In this document: positions 23,201 through 35,277 of the stretch, piece by piece
Layout: every line of letters begins with the position of its first letter
Numbering within the stretch: the stretch's first letter is position 1
Assembly: GCA_963457665.1 (NCBI GenBank)
Contig: OY735215.1
Span: 30,194,041-30,258,040, forward strand
Direction of reading: 5' to 3'
DNA length: 64,000 nt
Source: Thysanoteuthis rhombus
Taxonomy: Eukaryota > Mollusca > Cephalopoda > Oegopsida > Thysanoteuthidae
Notes under the pieces: model-generated
Told to the model about the DNA's origin: nothing
What the model saw: only the letters and a program-made list of their open reading frames with translations
The model's database searches: none
Made by a program: the position numbers and the translations under genes

Positions 23201-24468
23201 CATGCGAAACCGACGCCAATAGAATACAAGATGGAGAGATGAACTAGACAAATTCAGAAAATACTGGCTCCGCAATACCCATGATAGAGAAATGTGGTAA
23301 ATCCTGGGGAAGGTCTATGTCCAACGACAGACAATAAAAGACTGATGATGATGATTCTTTTTTTATCAATGAAACTAATTCATGCTTATTTAACATTTAG
23401 ATAAAATCATGGATGGGTAACAAAGATTAAACGGGATAACGGAGTGAAATGAGAAGATGTAGGCAAAGACTGAGAGAAGAACAAAGGCACAAGATAGTCA
23501 TCAACGCCAGTGGAATTTCCATGGGTCATTCTAGTTATTAAACAAAAGTTATCATTGGAATACAATGAGAAAGGAAATACAAATTTGCAATGTAGATTAA
23601 AAAAGGTTTCACTATTTCCTACTTGCGTTTCCTTCATCTCATTCTTATCTTTTATAACAATGTTATATTTTATGATTGTTTTCAAGTAAGCTGCACGAAT
23701 CGAAAAAAAAGAAGTAGCTTCCAATGAGATTTGAACTTGCATCCCACATCCTGGGAGCCTGTCTGACATAGTTGTTGCCTTTACTGATTTGGCTAAATAT
23801 TGTCAGGTATTTCACACTACTTAGTCAGTTGCTCTCAGTGGCCGAATCGATAAAGGCAACATCCATGTCAGTGTTCAAATCTTGTAAGAGGCTACTTCTG
23901 TATTTCCAGTCCATGCTACTCACTGAAAAATGGTCAAACATATTGCATTAAAAACAAAAACAACAATAAGGTGATGAAAGAACAAGTAAAAATTAAATGT
24001 GAAAATACTTTTGCTAAAAAAGATTCATATAACTTGAGACTATTGCTAAGAAGGTTTTATCTTAATTTTAAGAAAGCTTTTTTATAATACTCATTTTTGT
24101 GTGATTTTTCTTGAATTCTGGATAAAATATCTAAAAAAAAATTCAAATTGCATTAAAAACTAATTAATTTTTTAATGAAGTAATAAAAGGTTAATATCTT
24201 ATGGAAAATTCTGTCAATTACTCTTCCTAGGTTGGAATTTTGAGCGCATTTTTTTTTAGGCGTAAGGGGAGATAAGTCCAAGGGACGTAACTTTTGCTTT
24301 TAAATAGAGGCTCCCCAAAGGAAGTGCATTTTCTTTTCCTTTTGAAAAAAAAATATGATCAAGCCATTAACGAACCAGATTGATATTGAAATCAGTACTT
24401 ACGATTAAACAAAATGACCAAGTCAGCCAAATGAGCTGCAGGAATTTTGATTTCTGTATCAGCTCCAT
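20235..24468 (-). CDS. MFSD4/SLC60-like major facilitator transporter, copy A (3 exons)
   Basis: Spliced model: exon 1 24468-24403 (66 bp, phase 0, ATC|GTAAGT), exon 2 22939-22654 (286 bp, phase 1, ACAT|GTAAGT), exon 3 21187-20235, giving 434 residues. Exon 1 starts MELIQKSKFLQLIWLTWSF and runs into GLDNGILGPSLLDLAGQVN, the TM1 region of the MFSD4/NaGLT1 family. Exon 2 ends QGSTKGLLDT, the conserved GxxDT loop. Exon 3 holds LSAFLIPFAVKPFQSQ, an extracellular-type loop NCTTDTC with a glycosylation sequon, and TMAYMTSMFWGCLLIGR, all family-like. About 12 membrane helices are expected. MFSD4B was described as a sodium-dependent glucose transporter; the substrate here is inferred only. The introns carry a mariner end, a family-3 repeat, an RTE 3' end and tRNA-like SINE pieces. 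Copy B lies 21 kb upstream. Confidence 0.88.
21412..21620 (+). mobile_element. Mariner-like terminal fragment in intron 2 of copy A
   Basis: AAGGTCTGTCCAAAAAGTAT is a mariner-type terminal repeat. It is followed by TTGAATATCTCAAGAACTGG, which matches the complement of the right end of the element at 36349-36867. The transposase is lost. Confidence 0.6.
22110..22440 (+). repeat. Dispersed repeat, family 3 (copy 2)
   Basis: Ordered matches to 17290-17700: GATGAGGAATTATCATTATT, TTGTTATGGTCACAACATTT, AGTTGGTAACTG, AGATTACCAACGACAACAAC and CGACTATAACAACCAA. It lies in intron 2 of transporter copy A. Confidence 0.6.
23060..23355 (+). mobile_element. RTE-type LINE 3' end in intron 1 of copy A
   Basis: Contains KLKWQWAGHVVKMKDN, then PRDHMRNR, then RWRDELDKFRKYW, with stops in between. 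It ends AAAAGACTGATGATGATGAT. It is the same 3' end as the copies at 14.7 and 39.4 kb and is severely 5'-truncated. Confidence 0.8.
23690..23905. repeat. tRNA-like SINE fragments, two orientations
   Basis: Minus strand near 23765-23700: GGATGCAAGTTCAAATCTCATTG contains a B-box-like GTTCAAATC. Plus strand 23836-23890: AGTGGCCGAATCGATAAAGG with GTGTTCAAATCTTG. These look like facing heads of tRNA-derived repeats inside intron 1 of copy A. Confidence 0.45.
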
Positions 24469-25380
24469 AATTTTTACTTTACAGCAAAATTATTTTATGA
24501 TATCCACTTTCTTCTTGTTTCTATTGATCTGAAAAACAAACCAGTTATAAATCAAGATTACAAGCAGATGAATTTTCTTTCACTTCTTTTGCCAGTCAAA
24601 CTTGACTGTCATTTGTACATGATAAAGAATTTAGTATAATCTTTAGTCATTATACTGAATGATCAGAAAATATACCATTCAAAACTTTTGCAAAATGGAC
24701 ACAAAAAAGAAACAGGTTCTCAACATTTTTGTTCCTCTATACGTTTTGGCCATTCTGACAGGCTCCTAAATACCCCCAGAAATTAAAGATAAAAAATTGA
24801 TAAGATACATTGATTTTAATAAGAGCTCCATTTTATTGTTAGTGAAAGGTTTGGGAGATATTCTTAAAGTTCCTTGCTTCCAGCTTCATAAGATAATCAA
24901 TGATTATAAATTTTTACATCAGTTTTAAATTGGGAGATAGTGGAGCCAATTTTGGGGGCAACAAATTCACTTATGTAAACTCAAGGAACTGCACAACGAA
25001 GAGCATATTCAGGTGTTTTGAGATTTGATCTGTGGTTTGATTTAATACCCAACAACACTGAAAGTACTGAATATTGAAGGCATGTTTAAAAAAATAACTG
25101 CAGTGCATAATTAACTGGTTTATCAATTCATTTGTATGAGTTTCACATCTAAAACCAAAAATCATAAATTCTTTTCAGAAAATGCATAATGTTACAGAAT
25201 TGTCATACTGTAGTTTGGCCAGCCCCTCTTGCACACCTGTACCTGACCATGAATAAGGTTTATATGCAATTTTGTAACATGAAAGAAAAGGAGGAAAATT
25301 TGCCAAGTTGCTTACACTTATCAGCTGTTTATAAAAAAAGGTTTTTACACAGTAAAGTAGTGTGCACCATGGTTTTACAC
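24469..25380. other. Upstream flank of transporter copy A
   Basis: The presumed promoter of copy A is within this AT-rich stretch. No TATA box, CpG block or other element could be placed with support. Confidence 0.35.
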
Positions 25381-25643
25381 TCAGTCCTCTATGTTCACCT
25401 TAAGAAGTGAAATGTTCCCTGGGGGTAGATATACCCTAGGTTTGGAAGTTCTGGGTTTATAAAATAGTTTATTCACTCTTTCTTGCATCAGTTTTCTCCT
25501 CCTTTTAATATCAAGTCTATCAAATGTGTTTGAACGTGTGATATAAGTGTCCACAACAGCAGGAGAAAAGATGTCTGACTGTAAATCAAGGAAGAGTGAT
25601 TTGAAAAGTAAATCAAGTAGCTGCATTACTGATGTCTTGAAAA
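25381..25643 (-). CDS. Unrecognised reading frame, possible terminal exon
   Basis: On the minus strand a pyrimidine-rich CTTAACTTACTCTTCAG acceptor precedes an 81-codon frame starting at an ATG (25624-25626). It contains SPAVVDTYITRSNTFDRLD, then the basic IKRRRKLMQERVNKLFYK, and ends SLLKVNIED before a TGA. The mixed composition looks more coding-like than most frames here. I do not recognise the family, and no partner exon is found. It could be the last exon of a gene ending about 900 bp upstream of transporter copy A, or chance. Confidence 0.22.
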
Positions 25644-26224
25644 CTGAAGAGTAAGTTAAGCAACTGTTTTTGCTTCTACAAATGAATGAGAATGTTAATT
25701 ACGATACTTAGATGAAAAGCTCATAATCAATAAAGAATGTGTTAATACAAGGAGGTAATACATATATTCTTTTTCAATATTTCTCGATGAGGTTGTCATA
25801 TTTATTTCAGTGTTTGGATTTCCTTACAAAAAAAAAAGTCTATCTTCTTGGTAGGAATTTCTTAGCATCAGAAGTTAGGCTTATCCATACCGTTTCAATT
25901 AACAGGATGTTGAAAAATAATACAGATGTTTCTAAAAGAGAAGGAGATAATCTGAAAATACTTGAATTCAGCCAAGTAAAAGTATAAAGGCCAAATGACC
26001 ATTTGATTGATTAGTTCTTTAAATATACATCTTCTCTAGCTCGAGCCAGACCTTATTAGAAGAGATGTGTGAGCCTCTTACAATTTCATTAAAATAAATA
26101 TTTTGAACACTACATAAGATGCGGTAAATTTATGCTAATTGAATTTTTCTTCAGTCTTTTTGAAATATTATAAAATCAGTATAGGCATGATTGAGAGATA
26201 CAAACATACTTGCACCAACTTTGA

Positions 26225-26325
26225 ATTTCATAGATTTCATAGATCTATCAAAGTATATCTATTTTATAAATATATCAAAGTATATATATTTATTTCATAA
26301 AGCTATCAAAATATATCTATTTATT
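26225..26325. repeat. Short AT-rich tandem repeat
   Basis: About three diverged units of 38-40 bp built on TATCAAAGTATATCTATTT and TTTCATAAAG. Confidence 0.7.
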
Positions 26326-27696
26326 TGGAAATGATTCAACAAATGAAGCACAGAATGTTAGTTTAACTGAGGAGAATCGCTGTTTGATTACAAACTAATT
26401 GATAATATAAAAAGTATCTGAAATAAATTAACTTCATACATCTCAAATATATTAAATATGTTGCTTTTAACTTTTTAAATCCAAGCTTTCAAAAATCTTT
26501 ATAGCTATGTCCCTTATGCCCAAGTTTTGTTTTTCCAGTGGACAGTGTATGAATGAGTTGTGGTCAGATTAAGATAGAAGATAAATAAGACAAGTGTGCA
26601 TTAAGATAGGAGGTGTGTTTAATACTGAATATGGTAAAGGTAAGTGACGTCGCTTTGAAGGGATGTAATTGTCGTTTTAGTATTAGTATTATCATAATTT
26701 TTTTCATTTGTACCAGTATAAATATAACTATATAACACTTAATCATGGGAGAGCACTCTTAAGGGAATTCTTCTCTTTTCAGCCATTACCAATTGCTTGA
26801 CTAATCACAGATTGGAAATGAAGGATATGCTCTCAGTGAGACTCAAACTTTCATATCCTTTGCCCCAAGAAGTGTGGTATGAATACCTAGACTCCCAAGG
26901 CAAAAGGAGGTAGAACATGGTTATGATTTGGGGTATGTACTAAGCTTTGGCTAGTACAGCAAGAGTCCAAATGGGAGGTGAGAAATGGAAGCGAGAAAAT
27001 TATGTTGCACCATTCATCCAAACGGGAAGAGCTTGCCCGCCTTGAAGATTAGTATTCAAAGTACTAGCTCAAACACTGACCACTTGTGCCAATGCAGATA
27101 TATAGCTCTCTAGCTTACCAAGGAGGCACCAATTGTATTCTTAAGTACATTCAAATAACTAAAATCAATACAGGGACAAAGTCATTATTGAAAAACCAAA
27201 CAAACACCCATTTCTTTCTTTCTTCTCTCATCTTTTTTTTTGTTACCACTAACTGTCTTGTCAATCAGTTCACATACACACATACACAGAATAATAATGT
27301 TCATGTGCACACCTATGTTTTCAGGCCTAAGGTACAGATACTCATACCCATTCATGTACAGCTTACCATACCAAATAATTGTACTCAAATTTGTATGATT
27401 ACTTACATTACTTACATTGTTGTGCAAATAGATCTAAAAATATACTTAAATAACATACAACACACAAGTGCACAAACTTGCTCTCTCAAATATACTTACT
27501 TTATTACTCCAAATGAGTCATTCCATATCAGATCAACTAATTTTAGGATCTTTTCCCAGGTCATCCTCTAAGGAATCTGCTAAAAAAAAAATCACAGATG
27601 TTCCTATACCAAACTTATGGAGAAATCCGAAATATTAGGTCTGTATCACTAATAGTTTTGAAATAAAAAACATGTATAGCTCCCTTGATATTGCAT

Positions 27697-27697
27697 A

Positions 27698-27742
<45 letters not shown>
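27697..27742. repeat. (GT)n(AT)n(AC)n compound microsatellite
   Basis: ATGTGTGTGTGT, then an AT run, then ACACACAT. The array is almost a perfect inverted repeat. Confidence 0.95.
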
Positions 27743-29369
27743 TCCTGTTATGACTTTTCCCCCTGCAAAGATCTGAAAATCCCAAATGTAAAAAGATGAT
27801 GCCTACTTTGAGAGCTTCTCACTCAAACTGTATGCTAGATAAAGCACCCAGAGTTTGTTTTTCCTGTAATTTATAACATACTATGTCATGTGTATTGCGG
27901 TAACCATACTTATTACTGTTGTAGCAGTGACAGATTTTTTGTAATGTGCTTGATTTTCGGGCATCCTAAATATTTCCTATTTTCATGCCCTCATTTGATC
28001 TTATGTGCAGTTGACGATCATTTCCATATTTTTACATGCATTCCAATCGGATACATCATTCTCGTCTATCTCACAATAGTAAAAATCATTTTTGGTCTAC
28101 AACACTTTAGTTTGATAATGAAAATCTATAATTCATCTTTCACATAAACTGAGTCTTGTCTAACTCTTTTTTAGTCTTAATCTATGGTGTAAAAAGTGTG
28201 CTCATATTGAAATAATTTCTAAGGACTTTCTTAATCATTTCTTTGTGTGCCACTAAATAGTCAACAATGCTTTTTATTAAGTTAGAGATGCAGGCCTTGA
28301 ATTAGCTAATAAAGTTTTTTGACTGGGATTTGTTATTGCTGATAAGGCTTGCTTATTGGCTAGTGTTTGGTATATTTTATTCTTTCGCAACTACGGAAAA
28401 ATTACCACTCGAAACAATTCAATTCATATATTTACTCATGTTTTTTTTTATTATCAAAATTAAAAGTTTGTGTGATTTTTTTTACGCCTGATTCAAAGAG
28501 AAGATTCGTTCATTATTCAAATATATTTTTGTCTTCTTTGTGAAATATTAAAAACTGCTGTTTTTTCATTGATTGTTCATTATTCAGAGAATTTTAAGAA
28601 CAGTACAGGATATTTCTATTACTATTTCTATTTTTCCTCATGATTATAAACCCCCCTCCCTCAAATCATTTGATGATATTGTAAATTTTTGGCCAGAGGT
28701 CGCGCATAATTTTTTACATATATGAAAAAGCCCATTAAGATATAGATTCTGATACTTTTAAGAAAAAGAAGCTTGCTGCTGTTCTGTAAGAAAATGTAAT
28801 TTAGGAATTTAAAAAAAAGGGAAAATAAATACTTTTTTTTTATTTTGTTGTTGGAATTTATGGTTATTATTCATGATAGGAAAAACCTTAACATCAATTT
28901 GAGTAAAATTTCAAAGATTCTAATTTCAAAACTATCAGAGATATATACTTAATATTTTGGATTTCTCTATAAGTCTGGTACAAGAGAACCAGTGATTTTT
29001 TCTAGGTGAACTTGACAGGGTAACTTGGGGAGCACGGGGTGATTTGATATAGTATAAAAACTTTGAACTGTGACTGTCATATGAAAAATCAATTGACTTT
29101 CAACCCAAAAGCCGAGGCTGACCACAGATAAGTAACTTTTGATCTCGATTTTATTTCAAATTATATTTACTATATTTTGCTAGAATTTTGAATGTAGATT
29201 CCATGCCTAAAGATCTCTCTCTGTCCTTTACCAGATGAGATTGGTAAGGCTAGAACTCAATTTCTCAGAAATCTAACCCTGGGAATTTAAGTAAGTTAAA
29301 AACTTAGAAAAATAAGGGAGAATTATGATGAACAAATTTTTTTTTTTTGCATCGCTGCGAACACCCATT

Positions 29370-29520
29370 CCTCACTTACAAGAACAGATGGGATAGGTGC
29401 TAAGAGCCAGTGGAGCTCTAAGGCCACTGACCCACATAAGCAGTGGACAATCCACTTGACCCCCTGCCAACACGTCATGGGCCAGCGTGGCAGAGTACGG
29501 CCCATTACTCCCCAAACTCA
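29370..29520. other. GC-richer island of unknown nature
   Basis: A block of about 150 bases containing GCCAGTGGAGCTCTAAGGCC, GACCCCCTGCCAACACGTC and GGCAGAGTACGGCCCATTAC stands out from AT-rich flanks. A minus-strand frame overlaps it but has no family resemblance. It could be a repeat head or an RNA gene; I cannot place it. Confidence 0.3.
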
Positions 29521-29809
29521 AATATCTACTTGAATATATATTAAAATGCATAATAATGCACATACATTCATATGAATACTGTATACATGTACTTTAATGA
29601 TAGACAAAAGTTATCATACATTTCTATATTTAAACATACACATACATACAATATAGAGCAGTTGCTCATGTTTGTAGAAGGGAACGAATGATTTTTTTTT
29701 TCTTTATGTGATAACTATTTCACCCTTCATGTGAATAGTTATTTACACTATTTATGTATTGCTGATTTTACAAGCATATGTATGTACTAATGACTTGTGG
29801 TTTATTCCA

Positions 29810-30180
29810 GTAGATTCCTCATGGAGTATAAAACACATATTACACCTCACTTTTGGGATATTGCTACTGTGTTTTCAGTAGCTTGTAAGTTTTACTAGGT
29901 GAACTTCCTGACCCCATGCCAAACCATTTACCTTTCCAAGGCCTGAAACCAGCAGTTTGAATTTTGAGTTTTCTGTATCCTAGACTGGTTGCCAACCAAG
30001 GCTGAAGAGCTCAGTCTGCCCTGCTATTTATCCATAGCTGGGCTGGAGAAGAGATGTATTCATGCCTTTTTCAAGAACATTAGTGTGAAGTGAATGCAAA
30101 CTGTCTCAGCCAGAGTTTGTACTCAGTTTGCCAATTCCATTTCCTGTAGTGCTAACCATTTGGCCACCCACATCCCCATA
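29810..30180 (-). repeat. tRNA-derived SINE, family 4 (copy 1)
   Basis: Read on the minus strand: TGGCCAAATGGTTAGCACTA (A-box-like), then a body with ATGGATAAATAGCAGGGCAG. The same body, with GTGAATGCAAAC..CAGCC-type words on the plus strand, is at 39690-39925 and 63225-63600. No coding capacity. Confidence 0.65.
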
Positions 30181-30704
30181 CTGAATTCAACAGAGTGGGA
30201 AAATTGTTGCTCTTTGACTGAAATACAAATTGCAGCTGCTTGAGCAAGAATAAGCAACTGCTTCAGCCATCAAGTAGATCCAGAATAGGTAGATAATAAA
30301 TAACCTGAGGTGGAAAGATAGTATAAATAGATTATGAATATATAGACAAGAGCTGTGGTTCCTAACTGGTTCTATATGACCCACTAAGGGAGTGCCAAGT
30401 GCCTTGAGGGGAATGGTGAGCAAAATCATATCACAGTGTGCTCTGGAAGACAGTTGGAGAATTAACAAGTACAGTTATTCCTTGCTATTCTTGGGTTTTT
30501 TCCATTCTTTGTTTCAATAATTCGCTGATCAGTCTTCAATATCTTAATGGGAAAATTTGATGGGAAACTTAAACTTGTTCACATGCACAAACCTTTTAGT
30601 CAATTGGTATTTCAGACATAAAAATTTTTCATCCAATTTATTGTAAACAGATTTATTCATTTTTTACTAGTATTGTAAATCATTTTAACAATATTTTCAC
30701 TTTC

Positions 30705-31095
30705 ATGCTACTATTTGTCTTGGTTGGAGTGCCTTTTCTCAGCTTTATGACACCATTATTGAATTCTCACATAGAAGAAGACATTGACTTTATTTGTGGA
30801 AATGAGGCTTACTTAGATGTTATTTATGATAGCATGAACAATCTGAGTTTGCAACAGCAAGGGAACAATCCTAATCTAATACAGGTAAGGAATGACATCA
30901 ATAGTTTTACAAGTAAATTAAATTGTACAAACAAAACCTTAGCAGAAAAAAGTTCTGTTGGTTTTCATCTATGAAAAATATTTCATATTATTTTTAGATG
31001 ATGATCCAAGGGCTTATAGTGCACATCTATGACAATTGAAGTATGATTTTCAGATAAGATTAAAAGACTTTATTAAAATGACTACTGTCAGTTAA
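30705..31095 (+). CDS. Possible small two-exon gene or last two exons, unrecognised
   Basis: Exon 30705-30884 opens with an ATG, has a hydrophobic start (MLLFVLVGVPFLSFM) and an acidic middle (HIEEDIDFICGNEAYLD), and ends ATACAG|GTAAGG. The next acceptor GATTTTCAG leads into 31054-31095 (IRLKDFIKMTTVS, stop TAA). The phases agree, giving 73 residues. The N-terminus could be a signal peptide. Alternatively, GCCTTTTCTCAG at about 30741 is itself an acceptor and these are the last exons of a longer gene. No family is recognised. Confidence 0.28.
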
Positions 31096-34000
31096 TGACC
31101 ACAATTCTTCTTCGCCTGAAGAAAGAAAGTTCACCTCTTTACTTGAATTATACACCTGTTGATGACTGGAAAATGGATTGGCCAAAAGATTGTGTAGAGA
31201 GTATCGAGGATAAAAAAAAGAGATTCGATTGTCGGAACGAAAGTTGGAATAATATGAAATTTTTGACAAGTTTATAATATGTATATACCGCAGTATAGGT
31301 TTTTCAAGACTTCTAACTTTTCTTGATTCAATATAGATTTGTGTTTGTGCTTTACTCCACCACTGACACCTGCACTTTGCTTAAAAGACACTAGTAGGTG
31401 GAAATGTAAGTGGGAATTTTACCAAATTAATAAAACTTTAACAACCACTGTAACATAAACAATTGAGCAATGTCTCCACACACAGTGCCACATGTGGCCA
31501 CTAGTGTGAAAGCTGCAAAAAATTCAAGTATCCATCAGTAATTTTGTCTGGCTTTAAAGAGGTTCTGGATCATTAGTTGCTGGAAAATTTGGGTTGAACC
31601 TGTATATAAATTACTAAATGTCCTATATCTGAATTCTATGGATACACAGTATAGTTTCCAAAGGTTTTTACTACTTGTACAAAGGATTAAGCTTTCTCTC
31701 TTACCAAAAATTAGATCATTAAGAAATCATGGAATACAAAAGTTTTTTCCCATTGATGAAATACTGTTTACTCATTTCTGCTGAGATCTTACCCAGGGAA
31801 TAATTCAGTGAATATTGAATACAAATTTGATTCACCTTTCTGAACTTATCTTTGTTTTCTTTTTTAAACACTTGATATAAAAGGGATCAAGTCTGTGATG
31901 GATTGAAAGAAATAACAAGTCAATAATTACCTTCCGTGGGTCCTTAGCTGGTAATCAGATCCTTAAAATAGATGGTGAGATCACTAACATGTGAATCAGA
32001 ATTGTCCATAGATTATTTTTAGAAAAAAAAGGGGACTTCCATTCCTTTTGATCACCTTTCTTATATTATGTATGATTAACAGTTTTTCTACAAAGTACAA
32101 ATTATGGCATGAGTTACCTCTGTCAATCAAGTTCAAAGGACACCTTTTTTTGATTATTGAGATAGTAGTTGAGTTGATTAGGGACGGGACAAGAATAAGA
32201 CTGACAGTTATCTCTGCATATAAATCAAAGAAAGAATTATCTTAAATATGTTTCAATATGTAATTAGATATTTTTAAAGTTGATCTTTATATGAACTCAC
32301 TTAAAAGCTGCCTTTGGTAGCCTTTTAGATCAATGTCAATTCACTTCTTATTGACAGAATTCATATCATAATTTATAGTATGATTATTTGCACATTCCTC
32401 TTATTTTTTTTCCCAAAGAACTGTAATTAGCAATTAATATACCTGGAGTTATCTCCCTTGGACAGACATTTTTTTTTCTGATTTATTCTTAATTGATTCA
32501 ATTACTCAGGAACTGTTGACCTGGTTACACTAAAAATTACGTTATTCTCCATGTTAGAGCATTTTAACTGTATTGTACTATCAAAAATTGCACTATGACA
32601 TGCTGTTTTTATGTGTCATGATAACGAACCCCAGACTTGGTGCATGGGACTCACAGATATTGCAACTGTGGGAAGGTACCATAACTCTGGGGGTACAATC
32701 AGATTTACCATATAAACATTTCAATTTTGTCAGGGACACAAATTTAACTATTCACAGGGGGCACAGTCAGGCCTAGTGCTACCCCTGCAATCCCTCAATC
32801 AAACATACAGGAATTGGATCATAATGATATAAATAAAGATTGGTTAAAATCTGTTACTTTTGAATTTTCAACTGACACAGCTTATGTAGCCAAAATCCCA
32901 CAGAAACTTCATTAGACAAAAATACAATTTACTGAATTAATCAATGAAATTTTCCTCTTCATTTTTTGAGAGATGATAAGAAAAAAACATATAATCTGAA
33001 AGAAATTTATTGCTAAGCAAAAATAGAATGAATTCTTTCCTAATATCTAAATTCTTTCCTAATATCTAAACTCATCCTTCTGGCAATAAAAATTATACTT
33101 TTGGGGGGTTAAAAAAAACAAACCAAATCAGTTTGCTGGTAATTTGTCTTGAGTCACAAGTAAAAAGTTGAATAACTTTTATCTTATTTCTGTTTATTTG
33201 TTTGTTGGTTTCTGTCAGGCTAAAGCAAACAAAAAGAACTCTACTATGTCTGTGTGCTCATGTCTACATCACCACTACTACTGCTATTGCAATGACTTCT
33301 CGATGTTTCAGCAGTAGCATGGAAACATTCCACTAAATATAGACATCTCCGATTTTTCCTGATTAAAGCTAACGTTTATCTTACATTGAAAAAGAAATTC
33401 ACTTTTTACTCAATCCTATAATTTTTTATTATTATTGAAAAAACAGAAAATATGAAGAACTGCTGAAAAATAAATTTTGTTTGAGGTATAGGTTTTTTTG
33501 TTTTGCAATAGATTCATTTGTACGAAAATATATATTGGTATAAATTATCCAGGTATAATTAATCCTATGATTCTTGACAGGTTCTATGCTAGAATATATA
33601 TATGTCACTGTTGTTGGTAAGAGGATGAGTAGAATCATAATGACTGCTATTTGAAGAAAATCAAAAAAAACATTTGAAATGAATACAAGATCAGTAAATT
33701 TATCAAAAATTAATTCATGTTTTTTCTGAGTTACAAGTTTTAGAAAATATTAAAATTTTTTTCTCTTTGAATATGTAATTTTTGTCTCTTCTCAAAACAA
33801 AAAATAAAAAATGAAGAAAAAGAGATACATTGAGACCAGCAAAATGTTTTACAAACTGGCATATAATGTATTGAAAAAAAAAATGCCAGCAAAATGGCAT
33901 ATTACATTGTAAGGGTGCTTGTATTCATTTATCAGAATGGTTAGTCTTTTGATCAAGGCTGTGTTTCAAAAGTTGTTTAGACTACCATATATGCCAAATT

Positions 34001-34974
34001 ATAAGACAACACAGGGGTATTTTTAGGACTACCATTCACTGCAACTCATTCAAGCCCCCCTAAATGTCCATATTGATCTTTGGTAAATGGCCCTCTCATT
34101 GTAATACCAGTTTGTTAGATGAAGTATAATATTTACATAGTTTAAAATAATTGAATGTCTGTTTTACAAACTGGCATATAATGTATTGAATTTCTGTTGT
34201 TACTACAATTGTTTCAGTTGATCCAATCTATTGCCTTCTTTGGATCCACAATCGATAAGGAAAGATGTGAGGTAGAACGATTTGGACAAAGCATTGCGTT
34301 GATGATAAAAGCAACAAAAAGAATGTGTCCAATAGTCTGACAAACTCTTGGAACGATTACAACATATCTCAAAATTTCAGAAGGCCGTGTTCTCAATTAT
34401 AAAAGATGTATGATTGTTTCTGTGATTTCTGTTTTTATAGGAATTAAGCGTCATTACATTATCACTTTATTTAATTTTTTTGCTCCATCTTGAAAAAAAA
34501 AATACAATTTGATTAATCCACTTAAATTAAAAACCAAAAGATTTGATTACAAAAGATGTAAAATATAAGGGAAACTTGATTTTCTGGTGGAGGTAAAATA
34601 CATGAAGCAATGAGAAGCAAAGGGAATGTAATTTAAAAAAGCATTTAGTGCAGGGGTTTGTAGTGATTAATTAGGGTTAGGGTTATTCATTGATTAGAAC
34701 AATCATTTCTGGTAATAAATTATACCTTTGGCTTGCTTTTTATTACTTCCTGTATTTCACCACATCCCTTAATTTTCTTTAAATGGTCATTTAAAAAAAA
34801 GCCAGTGTTGATACCATCTGTACATGTTGATATAATTATCATGGAACCAAAAATGTTTACTGAATACTTTTTGAAATAGAGGAAAATGTTTTGTATTACT
34901 TGGGTCAAAATGACACCTCAAAACTATTGGAGGGTGCAGGGGGGGGGATGTTATTCAGGAATTTTCTTGTTTCA
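31096..34974. other. Gene-poor stretch
   Basis: AT-rich DNA without supported genes. It includes a short 18-bp tandem duplication near 33035-33070 (GAATTCTTTCCTAATATCTA) and the recurrent motif GAGTTATCTCCCTTGG at 32447-32462. A stretch at 34205-34400 has weak similarity to the hairpin element at 46.8 kb. Confidence 0.45.
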
Positions 34975-35215
34975 TATTCGAATGAATAAACAGCAACAAT
35001 CTATTGGAGTATTGAAAGCAATGCAAGGGTCATTAGCTGAATTATTTTATCTAAAAATTTCATTGTATAATATTTGATCTATGTGATGAATATTGACTGC
35101 TGAATTAAGCATGTCAACAGGGAAGAAGATTATGTTGAAAAATAAATATTTGTTGTCTAGAATAAATGCTTTTTTTTTTCATTATTAGGCTGTATCCATA
35201 TATTACTCACTCTGA
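34975..35215 (+). repeat. Dispersed repeat, family 2 (copy 2)
   Basis: GGTCATTAGCTGAATTATTT, AAATTTCATTGTATAATATT, GATTATGTTGAAAAATAAAT and GAATAAATGC..ATTATTAGGCTG match, in order, 16290-16480 and 53185-53370. Confidence 0.5.
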
Positions 35216-35277
35216 CACATGAAAAATGGCAGACAAAAGGAAGATAGATTTTAAATAAAATACCTCAGAATATTTGA

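Larger units (their letters stand above)
25644..29369. other. Gene-poor stretch
   Basis: AT-rich DNA with low-complexity patches. A 161-codon plus-strand frame at 27086-27571 is driven by ACACAC-, CATAC- and TTC-rich sequence and looks artefactual. Small fragments of tRNA-like repeats (GTGAGACTCAAACTTTC near 26837) are present. Confidence 0.45.

Noticed and set aside
27086..27571. 161-codon open frame on the plus strand
   Set aside because: Its length comes from CA-, TTC- and CATA-rich low-complexity sequence. There is no family resemblance and no splice context.
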